From positions 1-13,998 of the forward strand of contig JBBSOW010000080.1 in assembly GCA_038259365.1 (NCBI GenBank): a stretch of 13,998 nt of DNA, given 5' to 3'. The notes under the pieces were generated by a model that saw only the letters and a program-made list of their open reading frames with translations, made no database searches and was not told the DNA's origin. Positions 6,529 to 12,599 of this stretch are shown piece by piece. Numbering within the stretch: the stretch's first letter is position 1; each line of letters starts with the position of its first letter. A program made the translations under genes and the position numbers. This stretch comes from JBBSOW01 sp038259365 (GTDB lineage: Bacteria; Actinomycetota; Actinomycetes; Propionibacteriales; Propionibacteriaceae).

Positions 6529-7050
6529 ATGGCCGACATCGAGCAGCGCGGACTGTACTTCGAGGAGTTCGAGGCCGACGCGCGCTACCTGCACCGCCCG
6601 GGGCGCACCGTCACCGAGGCGGACAACGTGCTCTTCTCCACGCTGACCATGAACCCCCAGGCGCTGCACCTGGACGCGGCCTTCGCGGCCGAGCAACCCT
6701 TCGGCCAGCGGCTGGTGAACTCGATGTTCACGTTGGCCACGCTGGTCGGCGCTTCGGTCGGCCAGCTCACCCAGGGGACGATCGTGGCGAACCTCGGCTT
6801 CACCGAGGTGTCCTTCCCGCACCCGCTCTTCCACGGCGACACGCTCTACTCCGAGACCCAGTTGCTCGACAAGCGGCCGTCGAAGTCCCGGCCCGGCCAG
6901 GGGGTCGTGACGCTGCGGCACACCGGGCGCAATCAGGAGGGCACGGTCGTCGCGCTCGCGACCCGCTCGGTGTTGGTGTGGACCGAAAAGGCGCACCGGG
7001 AGCGGGCGGGGAACGCCGACGCGGTCGCTCCAGACGAGGACCGGCCATGA
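6529..7050 (+). CDS. MaoC-like hot-dog hydratase (Rv2499c-like, methylglutaconyl-/itaconyl-CoA hydratase candidate)
   Basis: A 173-residue single hot-dog protein. It shows VTEADNVLFSTLTMNPQALHLDAAFAA (residues 28-54) and GTIVANLGFTEVSFPHPLFHGDTLYSETQLL. The MNPQALHLD stretch corresponds to the active-site region of mesaconyl/itaconyl-type hydratases (NxQPxH). It differs from the classic (R)-hydratase motif D-x-N-P-x-H in lacking the aspartate at the usual spacing. In M. tuberculosis the homologue in the same place, Rv2499c, has been linked to hydration of methylglutaconyl-CoA and itaconyl-CoA ahead of the Rv2498c lyase. The same role is inferred here from order and motif. It starts 2 nt after the dehydrogenase stop and overlaps the next gene (ATGA). 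Confidence 0.82.
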   Translation: MADIEQRGLYFEEFEADARYLHRPGRTVTEADNVLFSTLTMNPQALHLDAAFAAEQPFGQRLVNSMFTLATLVGASVGQLTQGTIVANLGFTEVSFPHPLFHGDTLYSETQLLDKRPSKSRPGQGVVTLRHTGRNQEGTVVALATRSVLVWTEKAHRERAGNADAVAPDEDRP

Positions 7051-7850
7051 TCGGACCCGCGCTGTTGTTCTGCCCGGGGGACCGCCCAGACAGGTTCGCC
7101 AAGGCGGCCGAGCGCTCCGACACCGTGATCCTCGATCTCGAGGACGCGGTAGGCGCCGCCGCCAAGCGGCGCGCTCGCGAGGCCGTGGCGGCGAGCCGTC
7201 TCGATCCCGAGCGGACGATCGTGCGGGTGAACGCGGCGGGCTCCGGGCTGCTGGGGGCCGACCTCGAGGCGCTGTCGGCGACCGACTACCGGACGGTGCT
7301 GGTGCCCAAGGCCGAAGATCCCGGCGCCCTCGACGGGCTGGGGGATTACGCGGTGATCGCCCTGTGCGAAACGGCCCACGGGGTGTTGAACGCCCCGGGC
7401 CTCGCGGCCCACCGGCGGGTGACCGGGCTGATGTGGGGAGCCGAGGACCTCGTGGCCTCCCTCGGCGGAACCTCGTCGCGCCGCCCGGACGGCGGCTACC
7501 GCGACATCGCGCGCCACGCCCGCGCCCGCGTGCTGCTGGCCGCCGGTGCGCACGGCATCGCGGCAATCGACGCGGTGCACCTCGCCATCGACGATCCGGC
7601 GGGGCTGCGCCTCGAGGCGACGGACGCCGCCGCGTCGGGATTTACCGCCACCGCGTGCATCCATCCCTCGCAGGTGAGCGTGATCCGCGAGGCCTACCGG
7701 CCTGCCGACACCGAACTCGACGACGCGCGAAGACTCGTCGAGGCGGCGCAAAGCGAGGCCGGGGTGTTCCGGTTCGAGGGACGGATGATCGACGGCCCCC
7801 TGCTCCGGCACGCCGAGACCGTGGTGGCGCGCGGCGCGGCCGGTCGATAG
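7047..7850 (+). CDS. citE: CitE-like HpcH/HpaI-family beta-hydroxyacyl-CoA lyase (Rv2498c-like)
   Basis: A 267-residue TIM-barrel lyase of the HpcH/HpaI-CitE family. Seen in order: LLFCPGDRPDRFAKAA, VILDLEDAVGAAAKRRARE (D30, E32, D33), IVRVNA (R60), VLVPKAED, IALCETAHGVLNA (E108), GLMWGAEDLVASLGG (D134) and ATACIHPSQVSVI. E108 and D134 are the expected Mg ligands. No citrate lyase alpha or ACP genes are present, so this is not part of a citrate lyase. The M. tuberculosis counterpart Rv2498c cleaves (R)-HMG-CoA and (S)-citramalyl-CoA. That would finish leucine breakdown here and could also serve itaconate. The ATG at 7047 is preceded by GAGGA at about 7036-7040 and overlaps the hydratase stop by 4 nt. 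Confidence 0.88.
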   Translation: MIGPALLFCPGDRPDRFAKAAERSDTVILDLEDAVGAAAKRRAREAVAASRLDPERTIVRVNAAGSGLLGADLEALSATDYRTVLVPKAEDPGALDGLGDYAVIALCETAHGVLNAPGLAAHRRVTGLMWGAEDLVASLGGTSSRRPDGGYRDIARHARARVLLAAGAHGIAAIDAVHLAIDDPAGLRLEATDAAASGFTATACIHPSQVSVIREAYRPADTELDDARRLVEAAQSEAGVFRFEGRMIDGPLLRHAETVVARGAAGR

Positions 7851-7897
7851 GCAGGCCACGAGACAGCCCGGGGCGGCCCGTGCGCCAGACTGGCCCG

Positions 7898-8404
7898 ATG
7901 CCGACCCTTCGACCCTTGCTGCTCACCGGTGGGCCCGCCGTCGGCAAGTCCACGACCGCCCGACGCCTGGCCGAGCAGACGCCTCGAACGGCCCACCTCG
8001 ATGTCGACGACGTCCGCCAGCTCGTGAAGAGCGGACACGCCGCACCGTGGGAGGGCGCCGAGGGTGCTAGGCAACAGTTGCTCGGCGTGCGCAACACCGC
8101 CGCTCTCGCGGCGAACTTCGTCGCCGGCGGGTTCCACGTCGTGATCAGCGATGTCGTCAACCGGCGAACCGTCGGGCTCTACCAGCAGCTGATCCCGGGC
8201 GTCTTGGTCGTGCGACTGGTCATCGACGCCGAGCAGGCGTGGGCTCGGGCCCGCACCCGGCCGATGCTGATCACGGACGCGGAATTCGAGAGCCTGCACC
8301 GCCAACAGCGCGAACCCCTGCCCGTGGATTTCGAGATCGAGGTTTCTCAGCTGAGCATCGATGACCAAACCGAAGCCGTGCGCGAGGTCTGGTTAGGCTG
8401 TTGA
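7898..8404 (+). CDS. P-loop kinase-like NTPase (AAA_33 / phosphotransferase-like), substrate unknown
   Basis: A 168-residue protein with a Walker A motif near the N-terminus, GGPAVGKST (G11-T19). It is followed by LDVDDVRQLVKSG, a short-kinase-like acidic motif, and HVVISDVVNRRTVGLYQQLIPG and VLVVRLVIDAEQAWARARTRP, which resemble the strands and lid of small P-loop kinases such as chloramphenicol-phosphotransferase-like or gluconate-kinase-like proteins. The substrate cannot be told. It lies 47 nt after citE with no visible Shine-Dalgarno. A GTG at 7880 (MRQTGP...) is an in-frame alternative start. The following acetyltransferase begins 3 nt after its stop, so the two are likely co-expressed. 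Whether it shares the leucine operon transcript is open. Confidence 0.8.
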   Translation: MPTLRPLLLTGGPAVGKSTTARRLAEQTPRTAHLDVDDVRQLVKSGHAAPWEGAEGARQQLLGVRNTAALAANFVAGGFHVVISDVVNRRTVGLYQQLIPGVLVVRLVIDAEQAWARARTRPMLITDAEFESLHRQQREPLPVDFEIEVSQLSIDDQTEAVREVWLGC

Positions 8405-8407
8405 GCC

Positions 8408-9196
8408 ATGGCTGGCCGGTGGACCACGGAGCGGGTGCTCCAAGCCGCGCGCGAATGGGTGTGGATCCCCGACGACGCCGTCCGCGACACCACTGCGGAT
8501 CTCGACATCGTCGGCTACCCGTCCTACTTCGAGATGCCGACGCAGGTGCTGCGCACCTCCAGCGAGCTCCCCTTCGACGACCTGCTCGCCCACGCCCGAG
8601 ATCTCGCCGCATCCTGGGGTCGACACGTTCTCTTCTGGTGGGTGGTCGACGACAGCCGGCCCACCGATCTCGAAGATCAACTTCTGTCCCACGGAGCGAT
8701 CCTTGCCGAGGAGACCGACATTCTGGCGATCGACCTCGGTCGGGCCCTCCCGCCTGCCGTCGTCGACGATCGCCTGGTGGTCCAGCGGATCTGCGACGAG
8801 CCCACCGTCCGCGCCGGGGAGATGGTCGCCGCCCTCGCTTTCGGGACCGAACCCCCGTCGGACTCGCGGCTGCCAGACATCCTGGCCGACGTCGAGCAGA
8901 GCTGGCGCGAGCGAACGGGATTCCGGTCGATCGCCTGTCTCGATGCTCAGCCTGTCGCCACCGGCGGCTGCACCGTGGTCGGTGAGGTCGCTCGTCTATG
9001 GGGAGCCGGCGTCGTGCCCGGGCACCGGGGTCGAGGCGCCTATCGAGCCATGCTGCACCATCGGCTCGAGCTGGCGCGCACGCTGGGCGCGACGCTGGCT
9101 CTCACCAAGGGACGCACCAATACCTCGGGACCGATTCTGCGTCGGGCGGGTTTCACCCGGTACGGCGCAGAGCGCTGCTACCGCCTCGACGTCTAG
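8408..9196 (+). CDS. GNAT-family N-acetyltransferase, substrate unknown
   Basis: A 262-residue protein. The C-terminal third carries the acetyl-CoA-binding motif of the GNAT fold, GAGVVPGHRGRGAYRAML, with R207-G-R-G-A211 as the pyrophosphate-binding loop. It is followed by LGATLALTKGRTNTSGPILRRAGFTRYGAERCY, the usual last strand-helix-strand. The N-terminal part (residues 1 to about 130, with FWWVVDDSRPTDLEDQLLSHGAILAEETDILAIDL) looks like a degenerate first GNAT-like half, giving a two-domain protein. The acyl acceptor cannot be predicted. Pairing with the P-loop kinase-like gene is suggestive of small-molecule or antibiotic modification, but this is only inference. It starts with ATG 3 nt after the upstream stop. 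Confidence 0.85.
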   Translation: MAGRWTTERVLQAAREWVWIPDDAVRDTTADLDIVGYPSYFEMPTQVLRTSSELPFDDLLAHARDLAASWGRHVLFWWVVDDSRPTDLEDQLLSHGAILAEETDILAIDLGRALPPAVVDDRLVVQRICDEPTVRAGEMVAALAFGTEPPSDSRLPDILADVEQSWRERTGFRSIACLDAQPVATGGCTVVGEVARLWGAGVVPGHRGRGAYRAMLHHRLELARTLGATLALTKGRTNTSGPILRRAGFTRYGAERCYRLDV

Positions 9197-9197
9197 G

Positions 9198-9427
9198 CTG
9201 ACCGTCGTCTTTGAAGACCTCGGGCTTCGGCGCGTCACCGCGGGCTGCTTCGCCGACAACCAGGCCTCGGTCTGCGTGCTTGAGAAGGCCGGCAAGCGCC
9301 GGGAACAGCACGGCAGCCAGGATCTCTGGCACGCCGAACTCGGCTGCGCGACGGTGACCCCTACGCTTTGCTCGATACCGAATGGGGATCGACGCGCATG
9401 CCTAGTCGGCGACACGGGTGTCCATAG
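9198..9427 (+). pseudogene. Remnant of a RimJ/RimL-type acetyltransferase: N-terminus missing and frameshifted
   Basis: Directly after the GNAT stop, the frame reads VFEDLGLRRVTAGCFADNQASVCVLEKAG, then RREQHGSQDLWHAELG. This is the C-terminal third of an Acetyltransf_3 (RimJ/RimL-like) protein; the DNxAS-x-x-VLEKAG motif is diagnostic. There is no start codon or N-terminal half. After ELG the frame is lost: at about 9343-9349 one missing G would restore ELGWRDGDPYALLDTEWG, which continues in the next frame to a TAG at 9425-9427. So the gene has lost both its 5' part and one base. It belongs to a different GNAT branch from the intact neighbour, so it is not a tandem copy. Confidence 0.75.
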
Positions 9428-9453
9428 GCGAACTGCAAAGCTGGCCGCCCACC

Positions 9454-9487
9454 GGGCGCCGCTGGTCAGGAGACAACAGCGGCGCCC
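9454..9487 (+). terminator. Strong GC-rich hairpin, likely terminator after the GNAT region
   Basis: GGGCGCCGCTG (9454-9464) and CAGCGGCGCCC (9477-9487) form a perfect 11-bp stem with a 12-nt loop. It has no U tract, as is common for actinobacterial terminators. It lies 27 nt after the end of the acetyltransferase remnant and could end the plus-strand transcript or act in both directions between convergent genes. The rest of 9428-9614 holds no gene that I can support. Confidence 0.65.
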
Positions 9488-9562
9488 TCGGACGCCGCCG
9501 CGTCGGGGGATCGCAGCGCCGTCCGGGCAGCCACCCGGACAGATGGTTCGAGCGGATCTTGG

Positions 9563-9588
9563 GCTGATTCGTAACGAGCCGAATCAGC
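9563..9588 (-). terminator. Hairpin downstream of the desaturase, possible terminator
   Basis: GCTGATTCG (9563-9571) and CGAATCAGC (9580-9588) form a perfect 9-bp stem with an 8-nt loop. It lies 26 nt beyond the desaturase stop on the minus strand. No T run follows on that strand. Together with the hairpin at 9454-9487 it suggests each convergent unit has its own terminator. Confidence 0.5.
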
Positions 9589-9614
9589 TGGGTTTGGACG
9601 TTGAGTCGGTTGTC

Positions 9615-10751
9615 TTAGTCGACGGTTTGGATGGCTCGTCGATTGGCGACGAGGGGACACAGGAACGGATCCTTGCCTTTGAGGCCCACCGTGTTGAGGT
9701 AGCCGATGACGCTGCGGTAGGCCGACCAGATGCTGGTCTGGGTGTAGGGCACGCCTTGGGCGGCGCAGTAGGCGGCGACCAGCGGCTGCGCCTGGCGTAA
9801 GTGCGGCCTGGCCATCGACGGGAACAGGTGGTGCTCGATCTGGTAGTTGAGACCGCCCATGAGCAGCGACATCGGCAGCCCGCCGGTGATGTTGCGGCTC
9901 ATCAGCACCTGCCGGCGCAGGAAATCCAGTTTCAGCTTCGGCGACACCAGAGGCATCCCGATGTGGTTCGGCGCGAACGAGGAACCCATGTAGAAGCCGA
10001 ACACCGCCAACTGCACAGCCAGGACCGCGACGGCCTTGCCCGGCGGTAACACCCAAAACACCAGGGCGACGAGTCCGCCGAGGCGGACGGTCAGGAACGT
10101 CAGCTCGATCCAACGACGCTTCATTGGGCCCCTGGCTAGGACCCGTCGCACGCCGTCGCTGTGCAGGGAGAGGCCTTCGAGCAGCAGCAGCGGAAAGAAG
10201 TACCAGCCCTGGTGGGCGACCAGCCAGCGCATTGCCCGGCTCTTGTGCCGGACGGCGCGCTCGGGGGTGAAGGCGAGGGCGGTCAACGCGATATCCGGGT
10301 CCGCCCCGTCCTTGTTCGGGTTGGCGTGGTGCCGGGTGTGTTTGCTCTGCCACCAGCCGTAGCTGATCCCGACCAGGAGATTGGCCACGATCAGGCTGAC
10401 CCAGTCGTTCCACTTCCCGGACTTGAACATCTGCCGATGGGCGGCATCGTGGCCGAGGAAGGCGATCTGGGTGACCACGACGGCGAGGATCCCCGCGGAG
10501 GCCAGCTGCCACCAGCTGTCGCCGATCAGGACGAAGGCGGCCACCCAGGCGGCGAGGATCAGCGCGGCCCCGATCAGCTTGGCCCAGTAGTAGCCGTAGC
10601 GTCGACGCATGAGGCCGAGGTCGTGCACCGCTCGGGTCAACGCAGTGAAGCTGCTGCCGGCGGGGGCGGTTTCCGTCGCGCCGACCTTGGCTGCGCGCGG
10701 TACGGCGTCACTAACGCCGACATCCTCGGCAGATGATGAGGTGAGTGTCAT
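9615..10751 (-). CDS. Membrane fatty acid desaturase (three-histidine-box di-iron family)
   Basis: A 378-residue integral membrane desaturase. All three histidine boxes are intact: H101-D-A-A-H105, H138-T-R-H-H142 (preceded by SYGWWQSK) and Q304-I-E-H-H308. They coordinate the di-iron centre that inserts a double bond using O2. Hydrophobic segments flank them: around LIGAALILAAWVAAFVLI, ILAVVVTQIAFL, WVSLIVANLLVGI and LGGLVALVFWVL. The QIEHH box and total length place it with acyl-CoA/acyl-lipid desaturases of the linoleoyl-CoA desaturase-like group. Regiospecificity cannot be read from sequence. The N-terminal 40 residues are a low-complexity soluble leader. The start is taken as ATG at 10751; a TTG at 10763 adds four residues and has GGGGA about 12 nt upstream. 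It is divergent from the GAF-ANTAR regulator. Confidence 0.9.
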   Translation of the reverse strand: MTLTSSSAEDVGVSDAVPRAAKVGATETAPAGSSFTALTRAVHDLGLMRRRYGYYWAKLIGAALILAAWVAAFVLIGDSWWQLASAGILAVVVTQIAFLGHDAAHRQMFKSGKWNDWVSLIVANLLVGISYGWWQSKHTRHHANPNKDGADPDIALTALAFTPERAVRHKSRAMRWLVAHQGWYFFPLLLLEGLSLHSDGVRRVLARGPMKRRWIELTFLTVRLGGLVALVFWVLPPGKAVAVLAVQLAVFGFYMGSSFAPNHIGMPLVSPKLKLDFLRRQVLMSRNITGGLPMSLLMGGLNYQIEHHLFPSMARPHLRQAQPLVAAYCAAQGVPYTQTSIWSAYRSVIGYLNTVGLKGKDPFLCPLVANRRAIQTVD

Positions 10752-10861
10752 GGGCGTTGCCAATCAAGACAGGCATTCCCCGGAAACTTCTGGGCGGCAG
10801 CAAAACTCGCTCCACGGACGCGGAATCTCTCGGCGTCTTTGGCCCCAGCACCGGCTGCCGA

Positions 10862-10889
10862 TTGCAACCATTTAAGGATACACTATAGA
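10862..10889. promoter_or_regulatory. AT-rich promoter-like island between desaturase and ANTAR gene
   Basis: In an otherwise GC-rich intergenic region, 10862-10889 is AT-rich. On the plus strand TTGCAA (10862-10867) and TATAGA (10884-10889) lie 16 nt apart. On the minus strand TATAGT (complement of 10882-10887) is a good -10 box for the desaturase, though no clear -35 accompanies it. One or both divergent transcripts probably begin near here. The direction cannot be settled by eye. Confidence 0.4.
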
Positions 10890-10941
10890 CATCGGCCTTC
10901 GCCCAGCATTCGCGGCAGCTCTCGTTCGGCACCGGGCCAGA

Positions 10942-10963
10942 TTCGTGAGCATACTGACACGAA
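10942..10963 (+). promoter_or_regulatory. Inverted repeat upstream of the GAF-ANTAR gene, candidate operator or leader hairpin
   Basis: TTCGTG (10942-10947) and CACGAA (10958-10963) are a perfect 6-bp inverted repeat with a 10-nt spacer. The spacer contains CATACT (10950-10955), which resembles a -10 box. It lies 42 nt before the ANTAR gene start. It could bind a regulator or fold in the leader RNA. No partner is identified. Confidence 0.35.
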
Positions 10964-11004
10964 CGCCGGGGTCGTAGACCTCGATTGAACGCTGAGGGGA
11001 GACG

Positions 11005-11775
11005 ATGAGCGCAGACGATGCTGGCGCTCCCGCTCCAGGTCAACACGACGCGGAGGATCTCGACCTCCAGGAGGGCATCGCGAGCCTGAACAGGCTGGGG
11101 TCGAGCCGCCTGGGCCTGGAAGACCTGTTGACCAGGGTCGCCAACTACGCCGTGCAGGCCATTCCCGGTGCCGGCGGGGCCGGCCTCACCATGCTGGAGG
11201 ACGATCGCGCCGACACCATCGTCGCGACGGCGCCGTTCGTCAGCGAGATCGACGACATCCAGTACGGGATCGGGCAGGGGCCCTGCATCAGCGCGGCCGC
11301 CGAAGGCCGCACCGTGCTCTCGGGATCGTTGGGTGCCGACCCGCGATGGCCGAAGTTCGGCGGTCGGGTCGCGCGGCTCGGCGTACACAGCGTCGTCTCG
11401 TTGCCCCTGCTGACGCCAGACGGCGTGGTCGGCGCCATGAACGTCTACGCCCATCCCAAGCAGGCCTTCGATGATCGGGCCGCCGAGATGGGGGAGGTGT
11501 TCGCGGTGCCCGCCGCGATCGCGGTCCAAAACGCCCAGATCCTGGCCCGGACCCAGCGGTTGGCGGCGAGACTGCAAGAGGCTCTGGAAACTCGGGGGAT
11601 CGTCGATCGGGCCGTGGGGATCATCATGAGCCGCAGCGGCAGCACCGAGCATGCCGCGCTCGAGCGTCTTCGCGAGTTGAGCCAGCACGAACATGAAAAG
11701 CTGCACGTGGTGGCCGCGGGGGTTGTCGACCAAGCCGTTCGCCGCGCTCAGGCGCGGCAGCACAAGCGCCACTGA
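11005..11775 (+). CDS. GAF-ANTAR transcription antitermination regulator
   Basis: A 256-residue protein. A GAF sensor domain spans about residues 25-165 (LEDLLTRVANYAVQAIPGAGGAGLTML ... QYGIGQGPCISAAAEGRTVLSGSL ... SVVSLPLLTPDGVVGAMNVYA). It is followed by a short coiled helix and an ANTAR domain at about 185-245 (LQEALETRGIVDRAVGIIMSRSGSTEHAALERLRELSQHEHEKLHVVAAGVVDQAV). ANTAR domains bind RNA hairpins and prevent transcription termination. GAF-ANTAR proteins lack a receiver domain and are thought to respond to a ligand or redox/light cue through GAF. The ATG at 11005 has a GAGGGGAG ribosome binding site at 10994-11001. Neighbours are a divergent desaturase and a downstream ANTAR-like protein. 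The RNA targets are unknown. Confidence 0.9.
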   Translation: MSADDAGAPAPGQHDAEDLDLQEGIASLNRLGSSRLGLEDLLTRVANYAVQAIPGAGGAGLTMLEDDRADTIVATAPFVSEIDDIQYGIGQGPCISAAAEGRTVLSGSLGADPRWPKFGGRVARLGVHSVVSLPLLTPDGVVGAMNVYAHPKQAFDDRAAEMGEVFAVPAAIAVQNAQILARTQRLAARLQEALETRGIVDRAVGIIMSRSGSTEHAALERLRELSQHEHEKLHVVAAGVVDQAVRRAQARQHKRH

Positions 11776-11989
11776 CGTCTGCTGAGGAGCGGACCAGTGA
11801 CCCCATGGGCGTCGCCCGGGCCCCCGGAACGGCCGACTCCGGCACAACGCCTGGTAGGGTTAGGTAAGACGCGGTTCATCACAGCCCATCGGTCCGTACT
11901 GAACCGCCATCGGTGCTCTGGCGATCAGCCGGACCACCAAGATCGGGAAAGATGACCAGCGGGCGGATCCGCTTCCTCGGAGCACTGCT
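11776..11989 (+). promoter_or_regulatory. Leader region with mutually exclusive inverted repeats before the ANTAR-like gene
   Basis: The 214-nt gap has no gene that I can support. GCGGTTCA (11871-11878) pairs perfectly with TGAACCGC (11900-11907). An alternative hairpin uses CGCCA (11905-11909) with TGGCG (11919-11923), sharing bases 11905-11907 with the first. That second fold can be enclosed by GGTCCG (11891-11896) with CGGACC (11930-11935). CCATCGGT also occurs twice, at 11886 and 11907, 21 nt apart. TAGGGT at 11855-11860 could be a -10 box just upstream. GC-rich repeats at about 11803-11832 may end the previous transcript. The competing folds look like an attenuator or the binding site of a regulator. 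No U tract follows. Confidence 0.4.
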
Positions 11990-12595
11990 GTGGTCACGTT
12001 CCCCTCAGTTTTCAACTACCTAGATCGACTCGCCGCCGTCGATGCGTTCGACGCCGAGGGAGTCGAGGACGCCGTGTCCGGCCTGGTGTCGAGCTTGCGG
12101 GCCGCCGTTGGTTCCTTTCACGGCCTGCGGATCACGATCGTCGAGCACGGTCATCCGGTGAGCTTGACCGAGTTCTCCGAGAGCGCTCTCGAGTTGGCGG
12201 CCTCCCTTGGGGTGGACCTGGCGTTCCTTCGGCCCGACGCCGATCCCGCCAGCAGAATCGTCTTGTACGCCGGTACGCCGGGGGCTTTCGTGGATCTGGC
12301 CGCGGATCTCCGCCACGCTTTCAAGGCGAGCGGCAGCACGCGCCGAACCCCAACAGAAATAGACCACGCCGACGACGGCGCTGGTCCGTCGATCGAGCTG
12401 GACGCCGACCTTCCGCCGGTCTCCACGGTGTCCGGCATGGTCGGTCTGGCCGAGTTCTCCGCGATCAATCGGGCGGTCGGACTCCTGATTGGCCTTGGTC
12501 TGCTCCCCGAGGGCGCCCACGAGGCGCTCCGCCTCGGCGCGGTGACCGCGGACGTGGAGAAGCACGTCTTCGCCGCCTTGCTGCTCGGCCGCTGA
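11990..12595 (+). CDS. Uncharacterised protein with a short ANTAR-like C-terminus
   Basis: A 201-residue soluble protein. Residues about 155-201 (SAINRAVGLLIGLGLLPEGAHEALRLGAVTADVEKHVF) line up with the ANTAR domain of the upstream gene (GIVDRAVGIIMSRSGSTEHAALERLRELS). They share I-x-R-A-V-G-[IL]-[IL], then E-x-A-x-x-x-L-R/L. The domain looks about 10 residues short of a full three-helix ANTAR. The N-terminal 110 residues (LRAAVGSFHGLRITIVEHGHPVSLTEFSE ... ASRIVLYAGTPGAFVDLAADLRHAF) have a possible alpha/beta sensor character but no GAF signature I recognise. A charged linker (about 111-140) joins the halves. The GTG at 11990 is favoured by GGAG at 11979-11982. It could be a degenerate ANTAR regulator or a partner of the upstream protein; this is not certain. 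Confidence 0.7.
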   Translation: MVTFPSVFNYLDRLAAVDAFDAEGVEDAVSGLVSSLRAAVGSFHGLRITIVEHGHPVSLTEFSESALELAASLGVDLAFLRPDADPASRIVLYAGTPGAFVDLAADLRHAFKASGSTRRTPTEIDHADDGAGPSIELDADLPPVSTVSGMVGLAEFSAINRAVGLLIGLGLLPEGAHEALRLGAVTADVEKHVFAALLLGR

Positions 12596-12599
12596 TATC

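Noticed and set aside
7047..7850. Citrate lyase beta subunit proper
   Set aside because: No citrate lyase alpha, gamma or CitG-type genes are nearby, and the context is a leucine-type operon.
9466..10512. 348-codon minus-strand frame overlapping the desaturase
   Set aside because: It is Arg/Pro-rich shadow coding; the desaturase frame has all three histidine boxes.
10711..11847. 378-codon minus-strand frame across the GAF-ANTAR gene
   Set aside because: It shows no domain and is antisense to a clear GAF-ANTAR protein with a good ribosome binding site.
11871..11935. Classic ANTAR dual-hexaloop RNA target
   Set aside because: I could not find two small stems each with a six-base A..G loop; the repeats seen have longer loops.
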